Source: Roseovarius sp.
GTDB taxonomy: Bacteria > Pseudomonadota > Alphaproteobacteria > Rhodobacterales > Rhodobacteraceae
Direction of reading: 5' to 3'
Length of the DNA: 64,000 bases
Assembly: GCF_030373445.1 (NCBI RefSeq)
Contig: NZ_JAUCYU010000005.1
Coordinates: 124,001-188,000 of the forward strand
Positions 21,797-31,529 of the stretch are shown here, one piece after another. Position 1 is the stretch's first letter. Each line of letters opens with the position of its first letter. The position numbers were made by a program, and so were the translations under genes. A model generated the notes under the pieces. It was not told the DNA's origin. It ran no database searches and was given only the letters and a program-made list of their open reading frames with translations.

Positions 21797-23194
21797 ATGC
21801 GCCTGTCCCGTTACTTCCTGCCCGTTCTCAAGGAGAACCCCGCCGAGGCACAGATCGTCAGCCACCGGCTGATGCTGCGGGCGGGGATGATCAAGCAGGC
21901 CACCGCCGGGATCTACTCGTGGCTGCCGCTGGGCTTCAAGGTATTGCGCAAGATCGAGAACATCGTGCATGAAGAGCAGATTCGCGCCGGGCACAACCCG
22001 ATCCTGATGCCGGTGCTGCAATCGGCCGACCTGTGGCGCGAAAGCGGGCGGTATGACGATTACGGCAAGGAGATGCTGCGGATGCAGGACCGGCACGGCC
22101 GCGACATGCTCTATACCCCCACGGCGGAAGAGCTGGTGACGGATATCTTCCGCGCCCATGTCGGCAGCTACAAGGACCTGCCGATGACGCTCTACCAGAT
22201 CCAGTGGAAATTCCGCGACGAGGTGCGCCCGCGCTTCGGCGTCATGCGGGGCCGCGAGTTCCTGATGAAGGACGGCTACAATTTCGACCTGACGAAAGAG
22301 GACGCACTGCACGCCTATAACCGCCACCTTGTGAGCTACCTGCGGACGTATGAGCGGATGGGGCTTCAGGCGATCCCGATGCGCGCCGACAGCGGGCCCA
22401 TCGGCGGCGACGACACGCATGAATTCCTCGTGCTGGCCGAAACGGGCGAGTCGGGCGTGTTCTACGACAGCGAGATCACCGACCTGAAATTCGGCGACCG
22501 CGACATTGATTACAACGATGTCGGCCAGTGCCAGTCGGTGCTGGAGGAGTTCACCAGCCGCTACGCCCGCACCGACGATACGCACGAGGAAACGGTCTTC
22601 CACGAGCGCGTGCCCGAAGAGCGCCGGCGTGAGGGCCGGGGGATCGAGGTGGGCCAGATCTTCTATTTCGGCACCAAGTATTCCGAGCCGATGGGCGCCA
22701 CCGTGCAGGGCCCCGACGGCAAGCCCGTGCCGGTGCACATGGGCAGCCACGGCATCGGCGTCAGCCGGCTGGTGGGCGCCATCATCGAGGCCAGCCACGA
22801 CGACAAGGGCATCATCTGGCCCGAGGGGGTGACGCCGTTCCACGTGGGCATCGTCAACCTCAAGCAGGGCGACGAGAAAGCCGACGAGGCCTGCGAGGCG
22901 CTTTACAAGGCGGTCACCGCGCTGGGGCTCGAGCCGCTCTACGACGACCGCGACGAGCGGGCGGGCGGCAAGTTCGCGACGATGGACCTGATCGGCCTGC
23001 CGTGGCGCATCACCGTGGGACCGCGGGGCCTCAAGAACGGGGTGGTGGAGCTGACCTCCCGCCGCACCGGCGAGAGCGAGGAGCTGCCCCCCGAGAAGGC
23101 GATCGAGAAGCTGGCGGCCATCTACGGTCCCCATCACCCCCGCCTGGGACAGGTCGAGCCGATGGCCAACAGCTCGTTCCACACGTGGATGTGA
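21797..23194 (+). CDS. proS: Prolyl-tRNA synthetase, short alphaproteobacterial form
   Basis: 465 residues. Class II enzyme charging tRNA-Pro. Motif 1 region ([19 protein letters not shown]), motif 2 ([20 protein letters not shown], truncated here) and motif 3 ([15 protein letters not shown]) are present, followed by the anticodon-binding domain. Only about 110 residues lie between motifs 2 and 3, so the editing (INS) domain of E. coli-type ProRS is absent. Clearing of Ala-tRNA-Pro would then depend on a free-standing editing protein, not seen in this window. Confidence 0.96.
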   Translation: MRLSRYFLPVLKENPAEAQIVSHRLMLRAGMIKQATAGIYSWLPLGFKVLRKIENIVHEEQIRAGHNPILMPVLQSADLWRESGRYDDYGKEMLRMQDRHGRDMLYTPTAEELVTDIFRAHVGSYKDLPMTLYQIQWKFRDEVRPRFGVMRGREFLMKDGYNFDLTKEDALHAYNRHLVSYLRTYERMGLQAIPMRADSGPIGGDDTHEFLVLAETGESGVFYDSEITDLKFGDRDIDYNDVGQCQSVLEEFTSRYARTDDTHEETVFHERVPEERRREGRGIEVGQIFYFGTKYSEPMGATVQGPDGKPVPVHMGSHGIGVSRLVGAIIEASHDDKGIIWPEGVTPFHVGIVNLKQGDEKADEACEALYKAVTALGLEPLYDDRDERAGGKFATMDLIGLPWRITVGPRGLKNGVVELTSRRTGESEELPPEKAIEKLAAIYGPHHPRLGQVEPMANSSFHTWM

Positions 23195-23202
23195 GGCCCG
23201 CC

Positions 23203-23697
23203 ATGACCCGACGCGCCGCAACCCTGTCGCTTGCCGGTGGCGCCGTGCTGTGGGGCGCGGCGGCCGTTGCCGACAGCCTGACCTATCACAATGACCGCTT
23301 CGACGTGCATGGCACGTTGCCCGTGGGCTTCGCCGCCGGTCCCGCGCCGCAGAATGGCGACGGGCGCGAGTTTTCGAGCCCCGAGGACAGCGGCCACATC
23401 AGCATCTACGGCAGCTACAACACCACCGACAGCATCACCGCCTATCGCGAGGATACCAAGGCGTTCTATGCCAATAGTGGGGGCGAGATCACCTACGAGG
23501 CCGGCCAGGACGACTGGTTCGTGCTGTCGGGCACCGAGGGTGGCATGGTGTTCTACCTGCGGGTCGAGCAGGGCAAGTCCTGCGATGGCGACGTGGTCTT
23601 GGGGCACTGGCTGATCGAGTACTCGGAAGAGGATCGCGGGGTCTATGACCCGCGCGTCGGCAAGATGTCCGAGGGGCTGAACGTCGGCTCCTGCTGA
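23203..23697 (+). CDS. Secreted protein of unknown function
   Basis: 164 residues with a signal peptide ending near AAAVADS (about residue 22). The mature part starts LTYHNDRFDVHGTLPVGFAAG and is cut here to note the core YHNDRFDV; Rhodobacterales envelope proteins use similar openings. Two Cys near the C-terminus (KSCDGD and the final SC) may form a disulfide. The gene starts 6 bp after proS and is likely co-transcribed with it. Confidence 0.7.
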   Translation: MTRRAATLSLAGGAVLWGAAAVADSLTYHNDRFDVHGTLPVGFAAGPAPQNGDGREFSSPEDSGHISIYGSYNTTDSITAYREDTKAFYANSGGEITYEAGQDDWFVLSGTEGGMVFYLRVEQGKSCDGDVVLGHWLIEYSEEDRGVYDPRVGKMSEGLNVGSC

Positions 23698-23769
23698 GGC
23701 GCGGCGCCTTTCGCTTGACGCAGGACCTCCCAATGCCCAAGGTCCGCGCAAAATAAATTCGAGGTCCAA

Positions 23770-25059
23770 GTGGCAGCCAATCCAGCCCCGTTTTCCCGTT
23801 TCGAATGGATGATCGCCTGGCGCTACCTGCGCGCCCGGCGGGCCGAGGGCGGCGTCTCCACGATGACATGGATCAGCCTGATCGGTATCACGCTGGCGGT
23901 CTTCGCGCTAATCGCCACGCTGGCCGTGCGCTCGGGCTTCCGGGCCGAGTTCGTCGACACCATCCTTGGCGCCAATGCCCATGTGACGATCTACAGCGGC
24001 GGCAACGTCGACCAGCAGACCGGCCGCATCGACCGCACGATCGAGGATTACGAGGCCATGGCCGAGCGCGTGCGGCAGGTGCCGGGCGTGACCCGTGTCG
24101 CCCCGCTGGTGAAAGGGCAGGTGATGGGCAATGCCCGCGACCGCTCGGCCGGGGTCGAGGTGTTCGGCATCTCGCTCGATGACCTCAAGACCATCCCCCG
24201 CATCGCCAACGAGGAGACCTCGATCGGCGATATCGAGGCCTTCCCGAACGGCATCGCGCTGGGCGGTGTTCTGGCCCGCGAACTGGGCGTTTCGGTTGGC
24301 GACCGGATCAAGCTGATCTCGCCCAACGGCGTGAAAACGGCTCTGGGAAGCTCGCCGCGCGTCAATGCCTACGAGGTGGTCTATGTCTTCGAGGCCGGGC
24401 GCTACGACATCGACAAGATCCGCGCCTACCTGCCCTTCGAGGAGGCGCAGAGCTTCTTCAACCGCGAAGGGCGGGCGGACGAGCTGGAAGTGATGCTCGA
24501 GGAGCCCGAGGCGCTGGAGGCGATGGCGGGCCCCCTGCGGCAGGCGGCGGGCGAGCGCGCCTATCTCTGGACGTGGAAGGATTCCTCGGGCAGCTTCCTG
24601 CGCGCGCTGGATGTCGAGGATAACGTGATGTTCGTGATCCTGTCGGTGCTGGTGCTGATCGCGGCGATGAACATCACCTCCGGCCTGATCATGCTGGTCA
24701 AGAACAAGGGGCGCGATATCGGCATCCTGCGCACCATGGGCCTGACCGAAGGGTCGATCCTGCGGGTGTTCTTCATCTGCGGCGCCTTTACCGGCGTGAT
24801 CGGAACCGCCTTCGGCGTGCTGCTCGGGTGCCTGTTCGCGATCTATATCGACCCGATCTTCGCGCTGCTCGATTCCTTCTCGGACCAGCCGATCTGGACG
24901 CCCGACAGCCGCGGCATCTATTTCCTGCCCGCCAAGCTGCAATTCTGGGACGTGATGTCGGCGGTGGGCCTGTCGCTGGGCCTCAGCTTCATCGTCACCA
25001 TCTTCCCCGCCCGCCGTGCCGCGCGGCTCAACCCGGTGGAGGCGCTGCGCTATGAGTGA
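23770..25059 (+). CDS. lolC: Lipoprotein-releasing ABC transporter, permease subunit (LolC/LolE)
   Basis: 429 residues starting with GTG at 23770. One N-terminal helix, a large periplasmic domain (about 50-270) and three C-terminal helices, the FtsX/MacB topology. The conserved opening [19 protein letters not shown] and the C-terminal [18 protein letters not shown] are typical of Lol permeases. With LolD it extracts outer-membrane lipoproteins from the inner membrane. Only one permease gene is present, so it may act as a homodimer. Overlaps lolD by 8 bp. Confidence 0.93.
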   Translation: MAANPAPFSRFEWMIAWRYLRARRAEGGVSTMTWISLIGITLAVFALIATLAVRSGFRAEFVDTILGANAHVTIYSGGNVDQQTGRIDRTIEDYEAMAERVRQVPGVTRVAPLVKGQVMGNARDRSAGVEVFGISLDDLKTIPRIANEETSIGDIEAFPNGIALGGVLARELGVSVGDRIKLISPNGVKTALGSSPRVNAYEVVYVFEAGRYDIDKIRAYLPFEEAQSFFNREGRADELEVMLEEPEALEAMAGPLRQAAGERAYLWTWKDSSGSFLRALDVEDNVMFVILSVLVLIAAMNITSGLIMLVKNKGRDIGILRTMGLTEGSILRVFFICGAFTGVIGTAFGVLLGCLFAIYIDPIFALLDSFSDQPIWTPDSRGIYFLPAKLQFWDVMSAVGLSLGLSFIVTIFPARRAARLNPVEALRYE

Positions 25060-25735
25060 CCCGATGCTGCGCCTGAAGGCGATCGAGAAGACCTACAATG
25101 CCGGCCAGAAGGGCGAGGTGCGCGTGCTGCGCGAGGCCGGGCTGGAGATTGCCGCGGGCGAGATGGTGGCGCTGGTGGCGCCCTCGGGCGCGGGCAAGTC
25201 GACGCTGCTGCATATCGCGGGGCTGCTCGACACGCCCGACAGCGGGATCGTCGAGATCGGCGGCGAGGCGATGACGGGCCTGTCGGACCGCCGTCGCACC
25301 ATTGCCCGGCGGCGCGAGGTGGGCTTCGTCTACCAGTTCCACCACCTGCTGCCGGAATTCACCGCGCGCGAGAACATCGTGCTGCCGCAACTGGCCGATG
25401 GCGTGCCGCGGGCGAAGGCCATCGCCCGGGCGGACGAGCTGCTGGGCCAGGTCGGCATCGCCGAACGGGCCGGGCACCGCCCCTCGGCCATGTCGGGCGG
25501 CGAACAGCAGCGCGTGGCCTTCTGCCGGGCGCTGGCGAATTCCCCGCGGCTGCTGCTGGCGGACGAGCCCACCGGCAACCTCGACCCCGTCACCTCGGAC
25601 ACGGTGTTCGAGACGCTGATGCAGCTCGTGCGCGGCACCGGGCTGGCGGCACTGATCGCCACGCACAACCTCGAACTGGCCGCGCGGATGGACCGGGTGG
25701 TCAAGCTCGACCAGGGGGCGGTTGTCGCGGGATAG
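25052..25735 (+). CDS. lolD: Lipoprotein-releasing ABC transporter, ATPase LolD
   Basis: 227 residues. ABC ATPase with Walker [10 protein letters not shown] (43-51), Q-loop ([16 protein letters not shown], typical LolD/MacB wording), signature SGGEQQRV and Walker [13 protein letters not shown]. The ATG at 25052 overlaps the end of the permease gene, so the two are translationally coupled. Supplies energy for release of lipoproteins to the LolA carrier. Confidence 0.95.
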   Translation: MSDPMLRLKAIEKTYNAGQKGEVRVLREAGLEIAAGEMVALVAPSGAGKSTLLHIAGLLDTPDSGIVEIGGEAMTGLSDRRRTIARRREVGFVYQFHHLLPEFTARENIVLPQLADGVPRAKAIARADELLGQVGIAERAGHRPSAMSGGEQQRVAFCRALANSPRLLLADEPTGNLDPVTSDTVFETLMQLVRGTGLAALIATHNLELAARMDRVVKLDQGAVVAG

Positions 25736-25772
25736 GGCCCTCTCGCGGCGGTGCTCTTGGCGCCGTCGGAGT

Positions 25773-25794
25773 GAGTATTTGGACCAAGAAGAAG
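25773..25794 (+). repeat. Diverged member of intergenic repeat A (GAGTATTTGGACC...AAGAAGAAG tail)
   Basis: After lolD comes an imperfect GC dyad (GGCG...CGCC, 25746-25763), then GAGTATTTGGACCAAGAAG and a final AAG. This follows the plan of the copies at 2355 and 11255: hairpin, ATTT(T) box, GGCC/GGACC, AGAAGAAG tail. It ends 13 bp before the next start codon on the same strand. Similarity is partial, so membership of the same family is an inference. Confidence 0.5.
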
Positions 25795-25807
25795 CCCGGG
25801 GGGCAGG

Positions 25808-26788
25808 ATGACAAAGGTATCGCTGGCCGAGATCGAAGAGGTGACGCGCGCGGCGCTGGTGGCGCATGGCGCGGAAGACTGGATTGCCGGCGAGGTGGCG
25901 CGCGCGGTGCGGGAGGCGGAGAGCCACGGCAACCGCATCTGCGGGCTCTACTACCTTGAAAGCTATTGCCAGCAACTGGAATCGGGCCGGGTGAAGGGCG
26001 ACGTGGCGCCGGAGGTCAGCCGCCCACGCCCCGGCGCGGTGGTGGTCGACGCGCGGCTGGGCTTCGCGCAGCCGGCCTTCGCGCGCGGTTTGCCCGAAGC
26101 TGTGGCGGCGGCGCGGGAGTGTGGTGTGGCGAGCCTTGCCATCTGCCACGCCCATACCTGCACCTCGCTGGGTTTCTTCACCGAGCAGATCGCGCGGCAG
26201 GGCCTGATCGCGCTGGGCATGACCAATGCATCGCCCATCGTGGCGCCGCCGGGCGGCAAGACGCGGGTCATCGGCACCAATCCGATCTCCTTCGCCGTGC
26301 CGGACGGGGAGGGAGGCATCGCCATGCTGTTCGACCAGTCGACCACCACGGTGGCGCTGGGCAAGATCACTATGGCAAAGGCGGCGGGCGAGAAAATCCC
26401 CGAAGGCTGGGCCGTCGATGCCGAGGGCACCCCCACGACCGACCCCGAGGCCGCGCTGGGCGGCTCGCTGGTCAGCATGGGCGGTTACAAGGGCTGGGGC
26501 TTCGGCCTGATGGCGGAGCTGCTGGCGGCGGGCATGACCGGCAGCCGGTCCGCGCCGGACATCGCCCCGCTGAAGGCGCCGGAAGGCGAGCCGCACGATA
26601 TCGGCGACTATTACCTGCTGATCGATCCGGGGATGTCGGGCGCCTTCCATGACCGCTTCGCCCGGATCGCCGGGATGGTGGCACAGGACGAGGGCGCGCG
26701 CATTCCCGGCGCCGGGCGGCAGGGCGCCGACCCGGTCGAGGTGGATGACGCCGCCTGGCAACAGGCACAGGCGCTGGCGGGCCGCTGA
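25808..26788 (+). CDS. Ldh2-type (malate/L-lactate/sulfolactate) oxidoreductase
   Basis: 326 residues, NAD(P)-dependent 2-hydroxyacid or cyclic imine reductase of the Ldh family (not the Rossmann LDH family). Motifs: AESHGNRICGLYYLESY, which holds the substrate-binding SHG...R, GTNPISFAVPDG, the nucleotide-contact region, and GSLVSMGGYKGWGFGLM. Candidate reactions are malate or sulfolactate oxidation or delta1-piperideine-2-carboxylate reduction. The usual NHFG-like motif is replaced by CHAHTCTSLGF, an unusual feature that may alter the substrate. Convergent with the next gene. Confidence 0.85.
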   Translation: MTKVSLAEIEEVTRAALVAHGAEDWIAGEVARAVREAESHGNRICGLYYLESYCQQLESGRVKGDVAPEVSRPRPGAVVVDARLGFAQPAFARGLPEAVAAARECGVASLAICHAHTCTSLGFFTEQIARQGLIALGMTNASPIVAPPGGKTRVIGTNPISFAVPDGEGGIAMLFDQSTTTVALGKITMAKAAGEKIPEGWAVDAEGTPTTDPEAALGGSLVSMGGYKGWGFGLMAELLAAGMTGSRSAPDIAPLKAPEGEPHDIGDYYLLIDPGMSGAFHDRFARIAGMVAQDEGARIPGAGRQGADPVEVDDAAWQQAQALAGR

Positions 26789-26789
26789 G

Positions 26790-27098
26790 CTATCCGCTGC
26801 AATGCCGGCGCAACATCTCGAGCCCGGCGGCACGATCGGCATTGGCGGTGCGGATGATCTCGGCGCTGGCCTCGTTCGAGCAGCCATCGATCCGGATCGT
26901 CCGGCCCCGGCGCAGGGCCAGGGCCGCCATGTAGATCTCGTTGACGTCGAGCCTCGCGAACTCCTCGGGCGAGAAGCGGCGCGGCACGAGGTCGGTGGGG
27001 TCGGGTTCCTCGACATCCTGGGCGGGCGCGGCCGATCCGGTCAGGCCGATCAGGCCGATCCAGCCAAGGATGGCGCGGCGCGGAAAGTGGTGGGCCAT
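26790..27098 (-). CDS. Small exported hypothetical protein
   Basis: 102 residues with an Arg-containing signal peptide (HFPRRAILGWIGLIGLTG, possible Tat-like RR, no full consensus). The mature region is short and soluble, with two Cys (DGCSNEA and RRHCSG) that could pair. No known domain. Its stop lies 1 bp beyond the Ldh stop, so the genes are tail to tail. Confidence 0.6.
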   Translation of the reverse strand: MAHHFPRRAILGWIGLIGLTGSAAPAQDVEEPDPTDLVPRRFSPEEFARLDVNEIYMAALALRRGRTIRIDGCSNEASAEIIRTANADRAAGLEMLRRHCSG

Positions 27099-27222
27099 GG
27101 CGTGTCTCCTTTGGGCGGCATCCTATCACGGCCCGGCGGGGCGGTGCCATCGGTTCCCGCGTCGTCGCCCAAAGTGATCCGGGCGCCGCGTCACCTGCGT
27201 ATCACCTGCATGGAGGTATGAT

Positions 27223-27621
27223 ATGCGACACATGATAAGCGCGATCCTTGTCGCCCTTGCGCTGGCGCTGCCCGCGAAGGCCAACGAGGATATAGAGAAG
27301 GTGATCTCGAACCAGATCGACGCCTTCCTCGCCGACGATTTCGAAACCGCCTTCACCTATGCCAGCCCAATGATCAAGGACATCTTCGGCACGCCCGAGA
27401 AGTTCGGCCAGATGGTGCGGCAGGGCTACCCGATGGTCTGGCGACCCTCGGAGGTGAACTTCCTGTCCATCGACCGCCGCGGCAAGGAGCTGTGGCAGAA
27501 CGTGATGGTGCGGGATGCCGAGGGCGCGCTCTATATCCTCGAATACCAGATGGTGCCGGGGGGCACCGGCTGGCTGATCAACGCGGTGCGGGTGCGCAAG
27601 GCGACCGAAGGCACGGCCTGA
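27223..27621 (+). CDS. Secreted DUF4864 protein
   Basis: 132 residues. Signal peptide (ALALALPAKA), then a NTF2-like fold signature of DUF4864: VISNQIDAFLADDFETAFTYASP, shortened here to IDAFLADD and AFTYASP, and MVRQGYPMVWRPSEV. Such proteins are periplasmic and of unknown role. A GGAGG ribosome site lies 8 bp upstream of the ATG. Confidence 0.85.
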   Translation: MRHMISAILVALALALPAKANEDIEKVISNQIDAFLADDFETAFTYASPMIKDIFGTPEKFGQMVRQGYPMVWRPSEVNFLSIDRRGKELWQNVMVRDAEGALYILEYQMVPGGTGWLINAVRVRKATEGTA

Positions 27622-27771
27622 CGCGCCTCGGGCCGGTGTACGTTGCTGTGACACCCGGTTAACACCCCCTGTCTAACTCCCCTTTCCGCCGGCGGTGCGA
27701 CCGTTCGGTCAGGTAATCCAATTGACATCCCGGCCGTGCCTGCCGCGCGGCGGATGCGGAAAGGGAAAGCG

Positions 27772-30063
27772 ATGAACAAGGCAGTTACCGATGGCATCAT
27801 CTTCATGCCGCCGGCCTTCGCAAGCGGGCTCGACGTCTGGTCGAGCGGCAACGGCACGCCGGGCTCCGACACTTACGACAATTCCCCCGATGCGGCCTTC
27901 GTGCCCTCGGATGCCGATTTCGGCGGCGCGCTGGAGCTGTTGAAGACGCAATCCACCATGAGGCTGCGCTACACCGGCGAGACGCCGATCCTGCCGGGCT
28001 GCTACCTGCGCATCCGGGCGCGGGTGAAGGCGATCAGCGGCGCGCTGCCGGATGTGCGCATCGCCGGCTGGGCGGGCGGCGCGGGCGGCGCCCATGTCAC
28101 CGGCGTCGACGAGACCGGGCCGGAAACCACCCTGACCAGCTATGGCGACGTGGTCGAAATCAGCGCCATCGTCGGCACCGGCAGCCGCGGCGGCGTCGAC
28201 ATGGCCTGGGGCACCGAGGCGCTTTACGGCCATTTCGGGCTCGACCTGACCGGCCCGAACGGGGGCGTCGTCCGGATCGACGATATCGAGATCGAGGATG
28301 TCACCCGCTTCTTCCTGCGTGACCTGATCGGCGTGGTCGACGTGCGCGATTACGGCGCCGTGGGCGATGGCGTCACCGACGATCACGCCGCCTTCGAGGC
28401 CGCCGACGCCGCCGCCGACGGGCGCGACGTGCTGGTGCCCGAGGGGACCTATTACCTCGGCGACAGCGTGACCTTGCAGGCGCGCGCGCGGTTCGACGGG
28501 ACGGTCACCATGCCCGCCGACAAGGTGCTGACACTCATGCAGAATTTCGACCTGCCGGGCTATATCGACGCCTTCGGTGTCGAGGAGGTGGCGTTCCGAA
28601 AGGCGTTCCAGTCGCTGATCAGCACGCCGCACCATGTCGAGCTTGACATGGCCGGCCTCAAGATCGACCTGCGCGAGCCCGTCGACCTCAAGGCCGCGGC
28701 CCCCGATGTCAGCAGCTTCGCCCAGCGGCGGGTGATCAGCAACGGCCAGTTCTCGGTCGTGGCCGGCCCCAACTGGGATACCGAGACGGTCACCTCGCAG
28801 GCCAGCTATACCACCAGCAAGGGGTATGAGCTCAACAACGTGACCAATGTCGCCAACATCCCGGTGGGCTCGCTGGTCGAGGGCAACGGGGTGGGCCGCG
28901 AGGTCTATGTGAAGTCGAAGAACGTGGGCGCCGGCACGATCGAGCTCAGCCGCGAGCTTTACGACGCGGTGGGCACGCAGAACTTCACCTTCCGCCGCTT
29001 CAAGTACATGCTCGATTTCAGCGGTTTCTCGAAGATCTCGAAATTCGCCATTTCCAACGTCGATTTCCTCTGTCGGGGCGATTGCAACGGGCTTCTGCTG
29101 CCCACCAAGGGCATCGGCTTTCACCTGCGCGACTGCTGGTTCACCTCGCCGCGCGAACGGGGCGTGTCGAGCCATGGCGACGGTTGCCAGGGCATGATGA
29201 TCGACCGCTGCCAGTTCCTGTCGGACGAGACCCAGCTCCTGGTGCCGAACCGCACCTCGATCGGGGTCAACATCAACGCCAACGACGTGAAGATCCGCCA
29301 CAATCGCTGCACCTATTTCAAGCATTTCGCGGTGGTGGGCGGCACCAGTTCGGTGATCCTCGGCAACCACGTCTTCCAGGGCGACGCCGCCGACGTCGGC
29401 CCGCGCAGCGCCGGGATCGTCATGGCGCATACCAATTCCCGGGCGACGATCAGCGGCAACTACATCTGCGACTGTTCCATCGAGTGGACCAACGAGCATG
29501 ACAAGAACCCCGGCTTTTCCAGCGAGTTCTCGTTCTCGGCAATGAGCATCACCAACAACAACTTCCTGTCGCAAAGCACGGCACCATCGTTCAACTTCAT
29601 CCGGGTCAAACCCTACGGCACCGGCCATTTCATCAACGGGCTCAACGTCACCGGCAACACCTTCCGCCTGTTCGACGGCAATATCGACCGGGTCGAGGGG
29701 ATAGACACCAGCTTCGCCGAGATGGATTTCAGCCGGTTCAGGAACATCACCTTCACGGGCAACGCCTTCAACAACGTCAACACCGTGGTCGAGAACCCGC
29801 TGGTGATGGAGCATATCGAGGCCAGCCATAGCGACACCTGGGTGGTCGAGCCCTTTCCCAAGCTGCCCTTCCAGGCCTGGGCGCGGACGGTGGAATCGGT
29901 CACGCCCAAGGGGGCCATTCGCGAACAGAGCGGGCCGATCTACTGGGGGATGCCCTATCACCAGGTCCAGCAGGGGCCGAACAAGGACAGGGTGAACCTG
30001 CGCTGGGAAAAACCGGTCGAGGGCACCGTGACGATCCGCCTGCGGATCGACACGCCGGCCTGA
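27772..30063 (+). CDS. Right-handed beta-helix protein, pectate-lyase/GH28-related
   Basis: 763 residues. An N-terminal beta-rich domain (about 1-190) is followed by the Pectate_lyase_3 signature VVDVRDYGAVGDGVTDD (about 200-215) and a long parallel beta-helix with short-period Asn-rich coils (LGNHVFQGD, ISGNYICDC, VTGNTFRLFDG). No signal peptide is present, which is notable for a polysaccharide-acting enzyme. Alternatives are a phage-tailspike or gene-transfer-agent head-spike-like protein released by lysis, or secretion by a leaderless route. Catalytic residues could not be assigned. Single gene, convergent with the next. Confidence 0.75.
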   Translation: MNKAVTDGIIFMPPAFASGLDVWSSGNGTPGSDTYDNSPDAAFVPSDADFGGALELLKTQSTMRLRYTGETPILPGCYLRIRARVKAISGALPDVRIAGWAGGAGGAHVTGVDETGPETTLTSYGDVVEISAIVGTGSRGGVDMAWGTEALYGHFGLDLTGPNGGVVRIDDIEIEDVTRFFLRDLIGVVDVRDYGAVGDGVTDDHAAFEAADAAADGRDVLVPEGTYYLGDSVTLQARARFDGTVTMPADKVLTLMQNFDLPGYIDAFGVEEVAFRKAFQSLISTPHHVELDMAGLKIDLREPVDLKAAAPDVSSFAQRRVISNGQFSVVAGPNWDTETVTSQASYTTSKGYELNNVTNVANIPVGSLVEGNGVGREVYVKSKNVGAGTIELSRELYDAVGTQNFTFRRFKYMLDFSGFSKISKFAISNVDFLCRGDCNGLLLPTKGIGFHLRDCWFTSPRERGVSSHGDGCQGMMIDRCQFLSDETQLLVPNRTSIGVNINANDVKIRHNRCTYFKHFAVVGGTSSVILGNHVFQGDAADVGPRSAGIVMAHTNSRATISGNYICDCSIEWTNEHDKNPGFSSEFSFSAMSITNNNFLSQSTAPSFNFIRVKPYGTGHFINGLNVTGNTFRLFDGNIDRVEGIDTSFAEMDFSRFRNITFTGNAFNNVNTVVENPLVMEHIEASHSDTWVVEPFPKLPFQAWARTVESVTPKGAIREQSGPIYWGMPYHQVQQGPNKDRVNLRWEKPVEGTVTIRLRIDTPA

Positions 30064-30069
30064 CGCGCC

Positions 30070-30714
30070 TCAGAACTTCTGCCAGATGCCGAAGGTGAAC
30101 TTCACCGTGTCGGTATTCACCAGACCGGCCGTCGCCCCCAGAAGGAGGTGACGGCCCTTTCCCTGTTTGAACGCGAAGCTGGGCGCGATCTTCACGTAAG
30201 GGTCGCCGTCATCGGGCGCGGCCATCTGAAGCTGCACCATCCACTTGTGCCCGCCCCGTATCTCAGCGCCCACCGTCAGGTCGGTCTCGAATACCCCGGT
30301 GCCCGCCTCGGTCAGCACCGCCCGGCTGTCGAGCGCGACCCAGCCGGGGCTCTCGCCCAGCGTGAACCCCCGGCCGACGGACACGCCCGGCCGCAGCGCC
30401 AGCGCACCATCCACCATGCCCACGCCCATCTCCCAGGCCTGCACGATGTCGCCCCCGCGCGCCCCCAACGGAAACCGCGCGAACAGCACCGCCTTGTCGA
30501 GATCCTCCTCCGCCTGTCCGAAATCGAAGCCCACGACGCGGCCCTTGCCCACGCCCACCTCGGTGTAGAGCGTGGCATAGGCGCCCGCGCCATCGCCGGC
30601 ATCCCCTTCCAGCGAGAAACAGAGATGCCCCTCGCCCTTCGCCATGGGCCAGGGCCCGGCCGCGGCCATAGGTCCGGCCGCTGACGCCAGCAGCAGGACC
30701 AGAATCCGCACCAT
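30070..30714 (-). CDS. Small outer-membrane beta-barrel-like protein
   Basis: 214 residues. Signal peptide (about 1-19), then alternating polar/apolar strands rich in Gly and aromatic residues, and a C-terminal Phe (FTFGIWQKF) as required for insertion by the BAM complex. The number of strands is probably eight to ten. No enzyme motif is visible. Function unknown. Confidence 0.7.
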   Translation of the reverse strand: MVRILVLLLASAAGPMAAAGPWPMAKGEGHLCFSLEGDAGDGAGAYATLYTEVGVGKGRVVGFDFGQAEEDLDKAVLFARFPLGARGGDIVQAWEMGVGMVDGALALRPGVSVGRGFTLGESPGWVALDSRAVLTEAGTGVFETDLTVGAEIRGGHKWMVQLQMAAPDDGDPYVKIAPSFAFKQGKGRHLLLGATAGLVNTDTVKFTFGIWQKF

Positions 30715-30843
30715 GTCGTTCAGCCTCCACCTCCGAGCCTTGCCGAAACTGGTAAAGGAGAGGTTAATCGCCGCCAGAACGCGTCTTGCGCGTTGTTCGT
30801 GCCGTGCTAGCTGTTAGGCTGACAGTGCAAGGAGGGAAGCCCG

Positions 30844-31164
30844 ATGCCCAAGATCGCCACGTCACACGATGTCCAGACCGTCATCACCACCTTCGAGATG
30901 ACCCCCGGCACCTGCCAGGACCTTATGGACGAGCTCACCGCCGCCTACGAGGAGTTCATCTCGAAACAACCCGGCTTCATCGCCGCGGGCCTGCACGTGA
31001 ACGATGCCCAGACCCGCATCGCCAATTACTCGCAATGGCGCTCGCGGCAGGATTTCCAGGCCATGCTCCGCAGCGAGGAGATGCGCCGCCGCAACCGCAG
31101 GATCCACGAGATGTGCAAGAGCTTCGAGCCGGTGATGTACGACGTGACGGCCACGTTCGGTTGA
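30844..31164 (+). CDS. ABM-domain (antibiotic biosynthesis monooxygenase-like) protein
   Basis: 106 residues forming a ferredoxin-like alpha/beta barrel typical of ABM dimers: VITTFEMTPGTCQDLMDEL, QPGFIAAGLHVNDAQTRIAN and WRSRQDFQAM segments. Members are small monooxygenases or quinone/heme-binding proteins. The ribosome site AGGAGG precedes the ATG. Its stop overlaps the TTG start of the next gene. Confidence 0.8.
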   Translation: MPKIATSHDVQTVITTFEMTPGTCQDLMDELTAAYEEFISKQPGFIAAGLHVNDAQTRIANYSQWRSRQDFQAMLRSEEMRRRNRRIHEMCKSFEPVMYDVTATFG

Positions 31165-31478
31165 CCCGCTTCCGCCGCAGACGACGACAGCCAGAGCCCG
31201 AGCCGGCCCCCGAGGACGTGCGCGCCGAGCTGCGCTCGCTCACGCGCGAGGTCTCGCGCCTCAATTCCCACAATTTCATCCGCATGCACAATTCCCTGCC
31301 CAGGGTGCTGGCCTTCAACTTCGCCCGCGGGCTGGTCTTCGGGCTGGGCTCGGTGCTGGGCGCCACGCTGCTCCTGTCGATCATCGCCTGGTTCCTGAGC
31401 CAGGTGGAATTCCTGCCGATCATCGGCGACTGGGCCACCCAGATCGCCCAGCAGATCGAAGAGGCGATGTCGAAGTAA
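31161..31478 (+). CDS. DUF5665 membrane protein
   Basis: 105 residues from a TTG start overlapping the previous stop (TTGA). A basic N-terminus (RFRRRRRQ) and a coiled segment (AELRSLTREVSRLNSHNFIR) are followed by one or two membrane helices (RGLVFGLGSVLGATLLLSII) and FLPIIGDWATQIAQQIEEA, the recognisable DUF5665 ending. A GTG at 31218 is an alternative start giving 86 residues. Inner-membrane protein of unknown role. Confidence 0.75.
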   Translation: MTRFRRRRRQPEPEPAPEDVRAELRSLTREVSRLNSHNFIRMHNSLPRVLAFNFARGLVFGLGSVLGATLLLSIIAWFLSQVEFLPIIGDWATQIAQQIEEAMSK

Positions 31479-31529
31479 AGCGCAGGATCCGGGTCGCCCG
31501 GATGCGCCGGCCCGTGCCATGTCTCAGCC

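Noticed and set aside
19844..23221. Single 1125-residue minus-strand frame
   Set aside because: It fuses the antisense of proS, an out-of-frame reading of the permease and the true hdaA frame. Only the hdaA part is real.
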